DNA from: Pseudomonas anguilliseptica
GTDB taxonomy: Bacteria > Pseudomonadota > Gammaproteobacteria > Pseudomonadales > Pseudomonadaceae
Direction: 5' to 3'
Assembly (NCBI RefSeq): GCF_900105355.1
Contig: NZ_FNSC01000001.1
Span: forward strand, 3,348,001-3,412,000
Length of the DNA: 64,000 nucleotides
The notes beneath the pieces are model-generated. The model searched no databases. It was given only the letters and a program-made list of their open reading frames with translations, and was not told the origin of the DNA. Below, piece after piece: positions 28,319 to 38,011 of the stretch. Made by a program: the position numbers and the translations under genes. Position 1 is the first letter of the stretch; every line of letters starts with the position of its first letter.

Positions 28319-28858
28319 ATGAGCAATAAGAAGGCGCAAACCCGCGAGCGCATCCTGGCCGCTGCCAGTGTGGCGCTGCTGCAGCGTGGCCCGGCTGAAC
28401 CCCGCGTGGCTGAGGTGATGGGCGTTGCGGGTTTGACGGTCGGAGGCTTCTACGCGCATTTCGAGAGCAAGGACGCGCTGATGCTGGAGGTATTCCAGCA
28501 GGTGCTCTGTCAGCGGCGGGAACGCTTAGCGCTGCTTGATCCAGCCCTGTCTGCTAATGAGCGTCGGGTACTGCTGGCAGCCTTCTATCTGTCACGCAAG
28601 CACCGAGATGCCAGTGAACAAGGGTGTCCGCTGCCCAGTTCGATAGGTGAGCTGGCGCGTATGTCGGATGGTTTTCGCGGCGTGCTGGCTGAGCATGTCG
28701 AGCTGATGACGGCGCATCTTGCGGGCAGTCCTGAGGAAACTGATCAGGCGCTGGCCGATATTGCCTTGATGGTCGGAGGTCTGGCGCTGGCACGCGCGCT
28801 GGGCCCCGGTGAGTTGTCTGATCGAGTCTTGCGTGCCGCTAAATCGGCAATCGTCTGA
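28319..28858 (+). CDS. TetR-family regulator
   Basis: A 179-residue repressor with the TetR DNA-binding domain (RERILAAASVALLQRGPAEP, then VAEVMGVAGLTVGGFYAHFE, then SKDAL) and a C-terminal domain with a Cys after the hinge (SEQGCPLPSSIGELARMS), typical of the group with TetR_C_33-like domains. The ribosome site GGAGG is good. The hydrolase gene starts 4 bases after its stop, so the two form an operon and the hydrolase is a likely target. Confidence 0.9.
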   Translation: MSNKKAQTRERILAAASVALLQRGPAEPRVAEVMGVAGLTVGGFYAHFESKDALMLEVFQQVLCQRRERLALLDPALSANERRVLLAAFYLSRKHRDASEQGCPLPSSIGELARMSDGFRGVLAEHVELMTAHLAGSPEETDQALADIALMVGGLALARALGPGELSDRVLRAAKSAIV

Positions 28859-28862
28859 GGAT

Positions 28863-29708
28863 ATGGCAATGAATAGCATGAGCTGGGTTCGTGGTTTCAA
28901 CGCATCGATTGGCCTGCTGGCGCCGCATGCACTGGCCAGCAAGCTGCGCCGTGAGTTTATGACGCCGCATACCCTGCCGCCGCGGGACTGGGAGCTGCCG
29001 CTGCTGGCGCAGGCCGAGCGCATCACGCTGCGTTTTGGTCTGTCCGCGCTGCGCTGGGGCAGTGGGCCGGCCGTGTTGTTGATGCATGGCTGGGAAGGGC
29101 GGCCGACGCAGTTCGCCGAGCTGATCAAGGCCCTGGTCAATGCCGGCTACGGTGTAGTGGCGCTGGATGCCCCGGCCCATGGCCGTTCGCCTGGACGTGA
29201 AGCCAATGTGGTGCTGTTTGCCCGTGCCTTGCTGGAGGCTGCCAGCGAGCTGCCGCCACTGAAGGCGGTGATTGGCCATTCCATGGGAGGCGCCAGTGCT
29301 TTGCTGGCCACCCAGCTGGGCTTGCGCGCTGAGGCTTTGGTCAGCATTGCCGCGCCCAGCCGGATTCTGACCATGCTACGGCGCTTTTCACGTTATATGG
29401 GCTTGCCGCGTCAGGCGCGCGCGCACTTTGTTCGTCTGGTCGAAGAGAAAGCCGGGATACCCGCCGGCCAGCTTGATAGCGCGCACTACCAATTGGATTT
29501 CCCTGGATTGGTCGTGCATGCGGCGGATGACCCGATGGTACCGTTCAGCGAGGCGGAGGCGATTCACCAGAGTTGGTTCGACAGCCGCTTGCTGCGCCTG
29601 GAAAACGGCGGGCACCAGCGGGTGTTGGCTGATCCACGGGTCGTGCAGGCGGTGTTGGAGCTGCTGGAGTCGCTGAGTCAGACATCGTCCAAGGCGCTGG
29701 CCTCGTAA
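28863..29708 (+). CDS. Alpha/beta hydrolase
   Basis: A 281-residue hydrolase. The oxyanion region is VLLMHGWEGRPTQF, the nucleophile elbow GHSMGGASALL, the acid lies in VHAADDPMVPFSE and the His in ENGGHQRVLAD. Esterase or lipase-like activity is likely; the substrate is unknown. It is translationally close to the TetR gene. Its last 31 bases overlap the 3' end of the convergent diguanylate cyclase gene. Confidence 0.88.
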   Translation: MAMNSMSWVRGFNASIGLLAPHALASKLRREFMTPHTLPPRDWELPLLAQAERITLRFGLSALRWGSGPAVLLMHGWEGRPTQFAELIKALVNAGYGVVALDAPAHGRSPGREANVVLFARALLEAASELPPLKAVIGHSMGGASALLATQLGLRAEALVSIAAPSRILTMLRRFSRYMGLPRQARAHFVRLVEEKAGIPAGQLDSAHYQLDFPGLVVHAADDPMVPFSEAEAIHQSWFDSRLLRLENGGHQRVLADPRVVQAVLELLESLSQTSSKALAS

Positions 29709-31588
29709 CCGACAACCCTGTTGCGCCCAGCAGCCTTGGCTTGATACAGTGCCTGGTCGGCGTGGCGCAGCAGCTGTTCGCGGTCGCTGCCGGCATCCGG
29801 GGTCAGCGTGTAGACGCCGATGCTTAGGCTCAGGTCGATACTCAAGCCCTGGTGCATGCAGGGATGACTGGCCAGGTCTGCACGCAGTTGCTCGGCCAGG
29901 TCCATTGCGCCGGCCTGATCGGTGTCGCAGAGCACGGCAGCAAACTCTTCGCCACCAAAACGTATCAGCAGATCGTTACTGCGCATGCGCTGTTGCATAC
30001 GCAGGGCCGTGTGTTGCAGGCAGGCGTCGCCGACCAGGTGGCCGTGCTGGTCGTTAACCTTTTTGAAGTGATCCAGATCCATCATCAGTATCGCGAGCGG
30101 CCGCTGGCTGCGTTTGGCCTGGGCGAGCATGCGCTCCAGTTCTTCGTTGAGCACCTGGCGGTTAAATAACCCGGTCAGGCTGTCGCGGCGGCTGAGTTCG
30201 GCCAACTGGCGGTTGGCGGTAGAAAGCTCTTGCAGAGCATGCTGTAAGGATGCAGTGCGCTCTTCCACCCGGGCTTCCAGGCCTTCGTTGATCTGTTGCT
30301 GCAGATCCAGGCTTTTGGCCTGCTCCATACGCAGTTGGTGCTCGTTGGCGTATAGCTGCTCTTGAGCCAGTTGCTGGGCGTGTTGCGCCAAGCGAATGCG
30401 TGAGCCGAGGGCAATCGAAAAAATTACCAGTTCAAGCAGGCTGCCGATCTGCTGGGCGTGCAGGGTCAGTAGCGAATTGGCGATCAGGCCGGTGCCGCTG
30501 AGCACGCTGAACAGGCTGGCGATAATCAGGGCTGACCAGCCGAGGGCGAAGAGCTTGGCCGGCGGGTAGCCGTCACGCCAGCGCAGCACGGTGAAGATGC
30601 AGCCGAAAATCGCGCAGGCCAGCAGCAGAACAAAACTGCCGATCAGCGCCACAAGGTAGGGCGCGGCAAGTGCCAGCATCATCACCAGCAGGCTGCTGCC
30701 GACCAGGCCGTAACTGACCCAGCTGTAGGCCCGGTGCTGGTTCTTGAGGTCGAGCACGCCATAGGTGAACAGCACGCCGAACAGGGTCGCCAGCGCCGAG
30801 CTGAACGGGAAGCTCATCTGCTGCCAGGTTAATGATTCGGGCCAGAGCCACTGCAGGGCAAAACCCAGCTGGATGAACTGGTACAGGCTGAAACTGGCGA
30901 CAAACAGGCTGTACCACAGGTAATTGCGGTCGCGGGTGATGATAAAGATCGACAGGTTGTAGATCATCATCACCAGCAGGGCGCCGAAGAACAGACCTTG
31001 TAACAGCAGCATAAGTTGTTCGTGCTGGTTGAATGCGTGGGTGCTCATCAGGCTGGCACTGAGGTTGGCCGAACCGTCGGTCTGCATGCGCAGGATCAGC
31101 TCGCGCTCTTCCCCGGCAGCCAGGCTGAATGGCAGCACCAGTTGGCGGTGATTGACCCAGCGGTGGTGGAACGGCCGCTGATCGCCGGCCTGGTATACCC
31201 GGCCGTCGTCCAGGCCGTAGGCGTCCAGGGTGTCGAGCAGCGGATTGCCGATCAACAGTACCCAGTTGATGGTGGTGTCGGCTGGATTGTGCAGGCTGAA
31301 ACGCAGCCAGTAGGCGTGTGTGCTGTAGCCGAAACTGGCGTCACGACGGGCCACCGGTTGCCAGGCCGATTCAGGCAGCTGGCGAACACTGTGAATGTCC
31401 GCCAGGCCTTCGGGGTCTGACCACACCTGCATGATGGGGCCCGGCAGCAGCGGCGTGTCACTGGCCAGCAGGGGCAGACTGGTGGCCTGCGCCAGTGTCG
31501 GCAGCAACAGCAGTAGGAGTACGCGCAGCAACACAATCAAAAGAGGCACTCCGTGGCAAGGATGTTGGCGGACACGACAAAGGTGCAT
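29678..31588 (-). CDS. Membrane diguanylate cyclase (7TMR-DISM + GGDEF)
   Basis: A 636-residue protein: a signal peptide, a periplasmic 7TMR-DISM extracellular domain (residues 45-185), seven membrane helices (about 195-400), a coiled coil (405-470) and a GGDEF domain with the active motif RFGGEEFAAVL. RSND lies five residues ahead of GGEEF and forms an intact RxxD inhibitory site, so the enzyme should make c-di-GMP with product feedback. The periplasmic domain probably senses a carbohydrate-like ligand (family knowledge). Confidence 0.92.
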   Translation of the reverse strand: MHLCRVRQHPCHGVPLLIVLLRVLLLLLLPTLAQATSLPLLASDTPLLPGPIMQVWSDPEGLADIHSVRQLPESAWQPVARRDASFGYSTHAYWLRFSLHNPADTTINWVLLIGNPLLDTLDAYGLDDGRVYQAGDQRPFHHRWVNHRQLVLPFSLAAGEERELILRMQTDGSANLSASLMSTHAFNQHEQLMLLLQGLFFGALLVMMIYNLSIFIITRDRNYLWYSLFVASFSLYQFIQLGFALQWLWPESLTWQQMSFPFSSALATLFGVLFTYGVLDLKNQHRAYSWVSYGLVGSSLLVMMLALAAPYLVALIGSFVLLLACAIFGCIFTVLRWRDGYPPAKLFALGWSALIIASLFSVLSGTGLIANSLLTLHAQQIGSLLELVIFSIALGSRIRLAQHAQQLAQEQLYANEHQLRMEQAKSLDLQQQINEGLEARVEERTASLQHALQELSTANRQLAELSRRDSLTGLFNRQVLNEELERMLAQAKRSQRPLAILMMDLDHFKKVNDQHGHLVGDACLQHTALRMQQRMRSNDLLIRFGGEEFAAVLCDTDQAGAMDLAEQLRADLASHPCMHQGLSIDLSLSIGVYTLTPDAGSDREQLLRHADQALYQAKAAGRNRVVGYEASALDDV

Positions 31589-31634
31589 TATTGCGCGGCC
31601 TTATGACATACCGATAGCTTAGCCGGGGTTGCTT

Positions 31635-32315
31635 ATGAGCCAAAATTTGCTGCATTGCCACGCTGAGCGCGATGCTTGCCTGCACGCGCTGGCTGACGAC
31701 CTGTTGGCGCAAATTCAGGCTACGTTGGCGCAACAGTCCCGCGCCGGTTTGGTACTGCCCGGCGGCAGTAGCCCGCAGGCTTTGTTGCCCTTGCTGGAGC
31801 AGAAGCTGGACACTCAGTGCATTGACCTTAGCCCCAGTGATGAGCGCTGGGTGCCGGCGCTGGCGGCTGAGAGTAACTGGCAGTTGTTGCATCAGGGGTT
31901 GCCGCAGGCCAATTGCCAGGATCCGCGCCAGGGCAAAACGCGGGCGCAGGCTGCGTTGCACTGGGGCGAGCAACTGGCGCAGTGGTCACCGTTTAGCGCG
32001 GTGCTGCTGGGCATGGGGGAAGATGGCCATATCGCCTCGCTGTTTCCCGATATGCCTGGCCTGGCAGGCGCGCTTGATCCGCTGGCGAGACCTGCAGCCT
32101 TGCCGGCCTTGGCGCCGCAAGAGCCGCGTGAGCGGTTGTCGCTGAACCTGGCGATGCTGCAGCGTGGCCAGTGGCTCGGCTTGCTGGCGTTTGGCGAGCG
32201 TAAGCGTGGGTTGATTGATGCTGCGTTGGCTGATCAGCCCTTTGCCCGCGAGTTGCCCCTGTACGCCTGGCTGCAACGCAGCCCGTTGCCGGTGCATATC
32301 TACTGGGCACCCTGA
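31635..32315 (+). CDS. pgl: 6-phosphogluconolactonase
   Basis: A 226-residue SOL/DevB-type lactonase that hydrolyses 6-phosphogluconolactone ahead of the Entner-Doudoroff dehydratase. Motifs are AGLVLPGGSSPQALLPLL, SDERWVP and the signature LLGMGEDGHIASLFPDMPG. ATG 31635 fits the family start. It precedes edd by 98 bases and eda beyond it, so the three catalyse consecutive steps. Confidence 0.95.
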   Translation: MSQNLLHCHAERDACLHALADDLLAQIQATLAQQSRAGLVLPGGSSPQALLPLLEQKLDTQCIDLSPSDERWVPALAAESNWQLLHQGLPQANCQDPRQGKTRAQAALHWGEQLAQWSPFSAVLLGMGEDGHIASLFPDMPGLAGALDPLARPAALPALAPQEPRERLSLNLAMLQRGQWLGLLAFGERKRGLIDAALADQPFARELPLYAWLQRSPLPVHIYWAP

Positions 32316-32344
32316 GAGCAGTTGCGGTCTGCTGCAGAAAGGCT

Positions 32345-32358
32345 CTGTTGCGTTACAG
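32345..32358 (+). promoter_or_regulatory. Weak candidate operator upstream of edd
   Basis: The palindrome CTGTTGCGTTACAG lies in the 98-base gap before edd. HexR sites in Pseudomonas are TTGT-N7/8-ACAA, so this is only loosely similar. Confidence 0.25.
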
Positions 32359-32413
32359 AAGCGGCTAAGCCGTTACACTGCAAACCTGTACCTCGCCGAG
32401 AAAGGGAATAGTC

Positions 32414-34225
32414 ATGTTGCATCCGGTTGTTGAGCAGGTGACCGCCGCACTGGAAAAGCGTTCGGCCAAACGCCGGGAGCGCTATTTGCAGCGCCTGACC
32501 CTGGCCGCCGCGCGCACCGCACATCAGGCCCTGGGGTGCTCCAACCTGGCCCATGCCCTGGCTGCGCAACCTGATGATGCGCGGCTGATCATGAAGCAGG
32601 GCGGCTCGCCGCATGTGGCGATCATTTCCAGCTACAACGACCTGCTCTCGGCCCATGCACCGCTCAGGGACTATCCCGAACGCCTGAAAGTGGCGCTGGC
32701 CAAGGCCGGCGCAACCTCGCAGTTCGCCGCCGGGGTGCCGGCTATGTGCGATGGCATTACCCAGGGCGAAGGCGGCATGCAGCTGTCGCTGTTCTCCCGT
32801 GACCTGATTGCTCAGGCTGCCGCTATCGGCTTGACCCACGGTATTTTCGATGGCGCGCTGTATTTGGGGGTGTGCGACAAGATCGTCCCCGGCCTGCTGA
32901 TCGGTGCGCTGCATTTCGGTCATCTGTCGGCCGTATTCGTGCCGGCCGGACCCATGCAGTCGGGGCTGCCGAACAAGGAAAAAGCCGCCGTCCGCCAGCG
33001 ATACGCCCGTGGCGAAGCCAGCCGTGATGAGCTGCTGGCCGCCGAGTTGGCTGCCTACCACCAGGCCGGCACCTGCACCTTCTATGGCACCGCCAATACC
33101 AATCAGCTGCTGATGGAAGCCATGGGCCTGCACGTGCCGGGCAGCGCCTTTATCCATCCCTACACGCCGCTGCGCGATGCCATGACCGATGAAGCCGCGC
33201 GCCTGGTGGCGCACAACAGCCGTCAGGGCGAGCGCTATCTGCCCGTCGGTCAACAGATTGATGCGCGGGCGCTGATCAATGCGGTGGTGGCTCTGCTCGC
33301 CAGCGGCGGCTCGACCAACCATACCCTGCATCTGCCTGCCATCGCCCGGGCTGCTGGTTATGAACTGAACTGGGATGATTTTGCCGCGCTGTCGCGGGTT
33401 GTGCCGCTGCTGGCGCGCGTCTACCCCAATGGCGCGGCGGACGTTAATCAGTTCCAGGCCGTTGGTGGCCCAGCCTGGTTGCTGCGTGAGCTGCTCGGTG
33501 CCGGCCTGTTGCATGATGATGTCGCCACCGCTGCCGGGCATGGCTTGCGTGCTTACACCCGTGAGCCCTGGCTGGAAGGCGAACGCCTGGCCTGGCGCGA
33601 GCTGCCGGCGCAGAGCCCGGCGCCGGATATTGTCCGGCATGTTGCTGAGCCTTTTGCAGAAGAGGGTGGGTTGGTGCTGCTGACCGGCAACCTGGGGCGC
33701 GCCATCCTGAAAACCTCGGCGGTGGATCCGGCGTTCTGGCACATCCGCGCCCAGGCACGGATCTTCGATTCGGAAGCGGCCGTGCAGGCCGCCTACGGTG
33801 CGGGTGAGCTGCAAGGTGACCTGGTGCTGGTGGTGCGCTTCCAGGGCCCACAAGCCAATGGCATGCCCGAGCTGCACAAACTGATGCCCTTGCTGGCCAA
33901 CCTGCAGCAAGCCGGCCAGCGGGTCGCGTTGATTACCGATGGGCGCATGTCCGGGGCTTCGGGGCAGGTTTCCACAGCCTTGCATGTAACCCCGGAAGCT
34001 GCTGCCGGCGGCCCCTTGGCGCGGTTACAGGATGGCGACTGGCTGGTGCTGGATGCGCAAAACGGATTGCTGCAGGTAGAACTGAGCGAGCAGCAACTGG
34101 CCGCACGGCCATTGGCGTCTGCCAGTGCCGAGTTGGAATTGGGCTATGGTCTGGAAATGTTCGCCGCGCAGCGCCGCCTGGTCGGCTCGGCAGAGCACGG
34201 TGCCAGCAGCCTGTTTGAAGACTGA
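32414..34225 (+). CDS. edd: 6-phosphogluconate dehydratase
   Basis: A 603-residue IlvD/Edd-family [4Fe-4S] enzyme converting 6-phosphogluconate to KDPG. Signatures are [53 protein letters not shown] and [15 protein letters not shown]. Length matches Edd and not the shorter IlvD. The eda start follows 36 bases downstream. Confidence 0.97.
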   Translation: MLHPVVEQVTAALEKRSAKRRERYLQRLTLAAARTAHQALGCSNLAHALAAQPDDARLIMKQGGSPHVAIISSYNDLLSAHAPLRDYPERLKVALAKAGATSQFAAGVPAMCDGITQGEGGMQLSLFSRDLIAQAAAIGLTHGIFDGALYLGVCDKIVPGLLIGALHFGHLSAVFVPAGPMQSGLPNKEKAAVRQRYARGEASRDELLAAELAAYHQAGTCTFYGTANTNQLLMEAMGLHVPGSAFIHPYTPLRDAMTDEAARLVAHNSRQGERYLPVGQQIDARALINAVVALLASGGSTNHTLHLPAIARAAGYELNWDDFAALSRVVPLLARVYPNGAADVNQFQAVGGPAWLLRELLGAGLLHDDVATAAGHGLRAYTREPWLEGERLAWRELPAQSPAPDIVRHVAEPFAEEGGLVLLTGNLGRAILKTSAVDPAFWHIRAQARIFDSEAAVQAAYGAGELQGDLVLVVRFQGPQANGMPELHKLMPLLANLQQAGQRVALITDGRMSGASGQVSTALHVTPEAAAGGPLARLQDGDWLVLDAQNGLLQVELSEQQLAARPLASASAELELGYGLEMFAAQRRLVGSAEHGASSLFED

Positions 34226-34261
34226 ACGCGACGATTGAATCTTGAGAGCGGGGAGCAAGGC

Positions 34262-34921
34262 ATGAGCCTGACGATGGATGTGGTGCTGCAACAGGCCCGC
34301 CCGGTATTGCCGGTGTTGGTAATCGACGATATCAGCCTGGCGCTGGACCTGGCCCGCGCGCTGCACGCCGGCGGCATTCGCGTGCTGGAAGTGACCCTGC
34401 GCACCCCCGGCGCGCTGGATGCGCTGGATGCGCTGGCGGCGATGCGCAAGGAGTTGCCGGACCTGTTGGTGGGCGCCGGCACCCTGATTCATGCCGAACA
34501 GTTCAGCGAAGCCCGCGACGCCGGGGCGCAATTCGCCGTCAGCCCAGGCTGCACTGAACGCCTGGCGGCGGCGGCGGAAGACTCTGGCCTGCCGTATTTG
34601 CCGGGGGTGATGACACCCTCGGAAGTGCTGCTGGCGCTGGAGTATGGCTATCGCTCACTGAAACTGTTTCCGGCCAATGGTGCGACCAGCATCAAGATGC
34701 TCAAGAGCTTCAAGGGGCCGTTCACCGGCATTCGTTTCTGCCCAACCGGTGGGGTGACCCCGGATAACCTGCTGAGCTTTTTGCGCCTGCCCAATGTGGC
34801 CTGCGTGGGCGGCACCTGGATCGCGCCGAGCAGCCTGGTGCGTGCCCGCGCCTGGGATCAGATCACCCAGCTGGCCGCCGAGGCGCGCGCCCTGGCCGGT
34901 AGCCTGGAGCAGCCGGCATGA
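34262..34921 (+). CDS. eda: KDPG aldolase
   Basis: A 219-residue class I aldolase splitting KDPG to pyruvate and glyceraldehyde 3-phosphate. Motifs are VLEVTLRTPGALDAL (catalytic Glu), GVMTPSEV and the Schiff-base Lys in YRSLKLFPANGATS. I chose ATG 34262 after GGGGAGC. Its stop overlaps the next start (ATGA at 34918). Confidence 0.96.
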   Translation: MSLTMDVVLQQARPVLPVLVIDDISLALDLARALHAGGIRVLEVTLRTPGALDALDALAAMRKELPDLLVGAGTLIHAEQFSEARDAGAQFAVSPGCTERLAAAAEDSGLPYLPGVMTPSEVLLALEYGYRSLKLFPANGATSIKMLKSFKGPFTGIRFCPTGGVTPDNLLSFLRLPNVACVGGTWIAPSSLVRARAWDQITQLAAEARALAGSLEQPA

Positions 34922-35367
34922 GTTGGGAGCTGAGCAATCCATTTGTCATCGATATTCAGGTGACGGCCGAGGACATCGACGGCCTCGGCCATGCCAACAA
35001 CGCGGTGTATGTCAGCTGGCTGGAGCGTTGCGCCTGGCGCCATTCGCAGTTTCTCGGGTTGGACCTGGCTGAGTACCGCCGCCTCGATCGCGCCATGGCC
35101 GTGCTGCGCCATGAGATCGATTACCTGGCCAGCGCCTATGAAAATCAGCAGCTGCAGATGGCCACCTGGATCGTCGAGTCCGGCCAGCGCCTGAAGATGG
35201 ACCGTCGCTTTCAGCTGATTCGCCCGGAAGACGGCGTGACCCTACTACGTGCGAAAACCACCTTCGTCTGTATCGAGCTGTCCAGCGGCAAGCCCAAGCG
35301 TATGCCAGCCGAGTTTGTTGAGGGTTATGGTGCCGCCTTGCAGCCACCTTTCCCGATGGAGCTGTGA
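34918..35367 (+). CDS. Hot-dog acyl-CoA thioesterase
   Basis: A 149-residue 4HBT-type thioesterase. The first catalytic region is DIDGLGHANNAVYVSWLERC (Asp/Asn general base position). The rest fits the single-domain FcbC/YbgC group. It is translationally coupled to eda, although no metabolic link is obvious. The substrate is unknown. Confidence 0.88.
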   Translation: MSWELSNPFVIDIQVTAEDIDGLGHANNAVYVSWLERCAWRHSQFLGLDLAEYRRLDRAMAVLRHEIDYLASAYENQQLQMATWIVESGQRLKMDRRFQLIRPEDGVTLLRAKTTFVCIELSSGKPKRMPAEFVEGYGAALQPPFPMEL

Positions 35368-35403
35368 CGCGCCGTTGGGCTAATGCCTGAGCGTTTCACC
35401 ATC

Positions 35404-35430
35404 ACGCCGCGTACACTACGCGGCGTTTTT
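35404..35430 (+). terminator. Terminator after the pgl-edd-eda-thioesterase genes
   Basis: ACGCCGCGTA, loop CAC, TACGCGGCGT, then TTTT. Confidence 0.93.
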
Positions 35431-35482
35431 CTACCTGCGACTTTTAGCCGAAGCGCAGCACCGCATTTTCAAGAGACTGCCT

Positions 35483-36463
35483 ATGCAAATCGCCCTGGCC
35501 CCGATGGAGGGGTTGGTCGACGAAATCCTTCGCGATGTGCTCACTCAGGTGGGCGGCATCGATTGGTGCGTGACGGAATTTATCCGGGTCACCGAGCGAG
35601 TATTGCCCGTCAACAGTTACGAGAAGCTCGCGCCTGAGTTGTTCAGTGGCGCGCAAACGGCCGCCGGCACGCCGCTGCGCGTGCAGTTCCTCGGCTCCGA
35701 TCCCGCTTGCCTGGCGGATAACGCCGCCTTTGCCTGCACCCTCGGTGCACCGGTGATTGACCTCAACTTCGGCTGCCCGGCCAAGGCGGTGAACAAATCC
35801 CGTGGCGGCGCGGTATTGCTCAAGGAACCCGAGTTACTTCACTCCATCGTCCGCGAAGTGCGCCGTGCTGTGCCGGCCGCGATTCCGGTGACGGCGAAAA
35901 TGCACTTGGGTTTCGATCACAAGGATTACGCCCTGGAGTGCGCCGAGGCGCTGGCCGAGGGCGGTGCGGCGCAGATCGTGGTGCACGCGCGAACCAAGGT
36001 GGAAGGCTACAAGCCGCCGGCGCATTGGGAGTGGGTGGCGCGGGTGCAGGATGTAGTGAAAGTGCCGGTGTTTGCCAATGGTGAGATCTGGACCCTGGAT
36101 GACTGGCGGCGTTGCCGAGAGGTCAGCGGGGTGGAGGACATCATGCTCGGCCGTGGCCTGGTGGCGCGTCCGGATCTGGCCCGGCAGATTGCGGCGGCCA
36201 GGGCCGGGCAGGAGGTGGTGGCCATGAGTTGGGCGGAGCTGCAGCCGCTACTGGCGGATTTCTGGCTACAGGCACGGCGCAAGATGTCGCCACGCTACGC
36301 GCCGGGTCGGCTCAAGCAATGGTTGGCCATGCTGACCCGCAGCTATCCCGAAGCCACCGAGCTGTTCAACCTGCTGCGCCGTGAAAGCGACTGCCAGCGA
36401 ATTGATGGCTTGCTCGGTATCGACTCTATCGAGCCTGAGCATGCCGAGCAGGCGAGCGCCTAG
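35483..36463 (+). CDS. dusC: tRNA-dihydrouridine(16) synthase
   Basis: A 326-residue FMN enzyme reducing U16 in tRNA. It has the N-terminal FMN-site motif APMEGLVD, the catalytic-Cys motif [15 protein letters not shown], then [27 protein letters not shown] and [11 protein letters not shown]. The MEGLVD and [11 protein letters not shown] variants are those of DusC rather than DusA or DusB. It stands alone after a terminator. Confidence 0.95.
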   Translation: MQIALAPMEGLVDEILRDVLTQVGGIDWCVTEFIRVTERVLPVNSYEKLAPELFSGAQTAAGTPLRVQFLGSDPACLADNAAFACTLGAPVIDLNFGCPAKAVNKSRGGAVLLKEPELLHSIVREVRRAVPAAIPVTAKMHLGFDHKDYALECAEALAEGGAAQIVVHARTKVEGYKPPAHWEWVARVQDVVKVPVFANGEIWTLDDWRRCREVSGVEDIMLGRGLVARPDLARQIAAARAGQEVVAMSWAELQPLLADFWLQARRKMSPRYAPGRLKQWLAMLTRSYPEATELFNLLRRESDCQRIDGLLGIDSIEPEHAEQASA

Positions 36464-36498
36464 CCGCAGTATGGCAATCTCCGCAGGCGACTCACTTG

Positions 36499-36601
36499 TC
36501 GCGGTTAAAGCCCCTCCCACGGCCACTCTCGCTGTATAGAGGCAAGAGACATCTACTGGCTAAACCACGGATTTTTCCTGTGGGAGGCGCTTCAGCGGCG
36601 A
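36499..36601. repeat. REP hairpin pair downstream of dusC
   Basis: TCGCGGTTAAAGC-CCCTCCCAC (36499-36520) and GTGGGAGGCGC-TTCAGCGGCGA (36580-36601) are inverted relative to each other and belong to the REP type also seen behind uvrB. Confidence 0.8.
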
Positions 36602-36637
36602 GTTTTGCGGGCAGTCCGGGGGCATGTGATTGCCCGG

Positions 36638-37383
36638 CTAGCGTCCACCGCTCACATCCAGCAGCGCACCGCTGGTATAGGACGCCTGTTCGCTGGCCAG
36701 CCAGAGAATCGCTTCGGCCACTTCGCTGGCCAGGCCGCCGCGGCCCATGGGCACACTCTGGCTGACCCGTGCGACGCGATCCGGCTCACCACCGCTGGCG
36801 TGAATTTCGGTTTCGATCACCCCTGGGCGCACGGCGTTGACGCGAATGCCATCGGCCGCCACTTCCTTGGCCAGGCCCAGAGTCATGCTGTCGATCGCGC
36901 CTTTGGCTGCGGCGTAGTCGATGTATTCCCCAGGTGCACCGAGCCGTGCGGCCACCGAAGAGAGATTGACGATAGCGCCGCCAGCGCCGCCCTGGCGCGT
37001 CGACATGCGCTTGATCGCTTCGCGGCTGCACAGGAACTGCCGAACACATTGGTGGCGAATACCCGCTGCCAGCGCGCCAGATCCATCTGCTGCAAAGGCA
37101 TCTGGGTTTCCAGGATGCCGGCATTGTTGACCAATACATCGAGGCGGCCAAAGTGTTGATCGAGTCGGGTGAACAGCTGCATCACCTGGTCTTCGTCCGC
37201 AACATCCGCCTGCACGGCAATGGCCTGGCCGCCCGCCTGGATGATCTCGTTCACCAGCGTTTCCGCCGCGGCCTGTTGTCGGTGGTAGTTCAGGCATAGC
37301 GCGTAGCCCTGAGCAGCCGCCCGCCTGGCGGTGGCAGCGCCAATACCACGGCTGGCGCCGCTGATCAGCATGACCTTTTCCAT
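36638..37383 (-). pseudogene. Short-chain dehydrogenase, frameshifted
   Basis: An SDR of about 248 residues in two frames. The first has the cofactor motif SGASRGIGAATARR and LDVLVNNAGILETQ, and ends after ATNVFGS. The second resumes with FLCSREAIKRM, then AIVNLSSVAARLG, the catalytic YAAAK, and an end at SGALLDVSGGR. AGTTCCTG where AGTTTCCTG is expected (near 37035) indicates one lost T. Substrate unknown. It is otherwise well conserved. Confidence 0.85.
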
Positions 37384-37418
37384 CGACGTCGTCTCCCTGT
37401 AAGAAAATTTTGCAGAGG

Positions 37419-37446
37419 CTTGAAATCTACCCGAGCAGCCACATTT
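37419..37446 (+). promoter_or_regulatory. Sigma32 heat-shock promoter of ibpA
   Basis: CTTGAAA at 37419 is a perfect -35 for sigma32; 13 bases later CCACATTT approximates the CCCCATNT -10. Confidence 0.75.
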
Positions 37447-37452
37447 TTATTT

Positions 37453-37506
37453 ATGCGGGATGCCGAAGTCGGGTTCCGCGGTTAACCACTCGCTGAATTT
37501 CAGGAG
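37453..37506 (+). ncRNA. ROSE-like RNA thermometer in the ibpA leader
   Basis: The leader can fold into small hairpins (GCGGGA with TTCCGC; CCGA with TCGG). The last, CTCGCTGAATTTCAGGAG at 37489-37506, pairs the AGGAG ribosome site with an upstream CGCTG, as in ROSE thermometers of small heat-shock genes. Structure not computed. Confidence 0.6.
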
Positions 37507-37515
37507 ATTTAAATC

Positions 37516-37962
37516 ATGAGCACCGCATTTTCCATGACCCCGCTGTTCCGTCAGTCCGTTGGCTTCGACCGTTTCAATGATCTGTTCGAGTCGGCCATGC
37601 GCAACGAGGCGGGTAGCAGCTATCCACCCTATAACGTCGAGAAGTATGCCGACGATCAATACCGCATCGTGGTCGCAGCGGCGGGCTTCCAGGAAGACGA
37701 TCTGGAGCTGCAGGTTGAGCGCGGCGTGCTGACCGTGACCGGTGGCAAGCGCGATACCAGCGCCGAGGACGTCACTTACCTGTACCAGGGCATCGCTCAG
37801 CGCGCGTTCAAGCTGTCGTTCCGCCTGGCCGACCATATCGAGGTCAAGGCCGCCAGCCTGGTCAACGGCCTGCTGAATATCGATCTGGTGCGCATCGTGC
37901 CGGAAGAGGCCAAGGCCAAGCGCATTCCAATTGGTGCTGGCCGCACTGTGCTGCAGAGCTAA
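37516..37962 (+). CDS. ibpA: Small heat-shock chaperone IbpA
   Basis: A 148-residue alpha-crystallin-type holdase that binds unfolding proteins in the cytoplasm. The N-terminus MSTAFSMTPLFRQSVGFDRF, the core PPYNVEKYADDQYRIVVAAA and the VNGLLNIDLVRIVPEEAK ending (I-x-I-type tail region) identify it. It is controlled by a sigma32 promoter and a probable RNA thermometer, followed by a strong terminator. Confidence 0.96.
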   Translation: MSTAFSMTPLFRQSVGFDRFNDLFESAMRNEAGSSYPPYNVEKYADDQYRIVVAAAGFQEDDLELQVERGVLTVTGGKRDTSAEDVTYLYQGIAQRAFKLSFRLADHIEVKAASLVNGLLNIDLVRIVPEEAKAKRIPIGAGRTVLQS

Positions 37963-37976
37963 GCAGTCTCGCAGTT

Positions 37977-38011
37977 AACAACAAGGGCACCTGCGGGTGC
38001 CCTTGTTGTTT
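37977..38011. terminator. Terminator between ibpA and the GGDEF-EAL gene
   Basis: AACAACAAGGGCACC, loop TGC, GGGTGCCCTTGTTGTT with a T run. The symmetric stem can serve both converging genes and touches the stop of the next gene. Confidence 0.92.
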
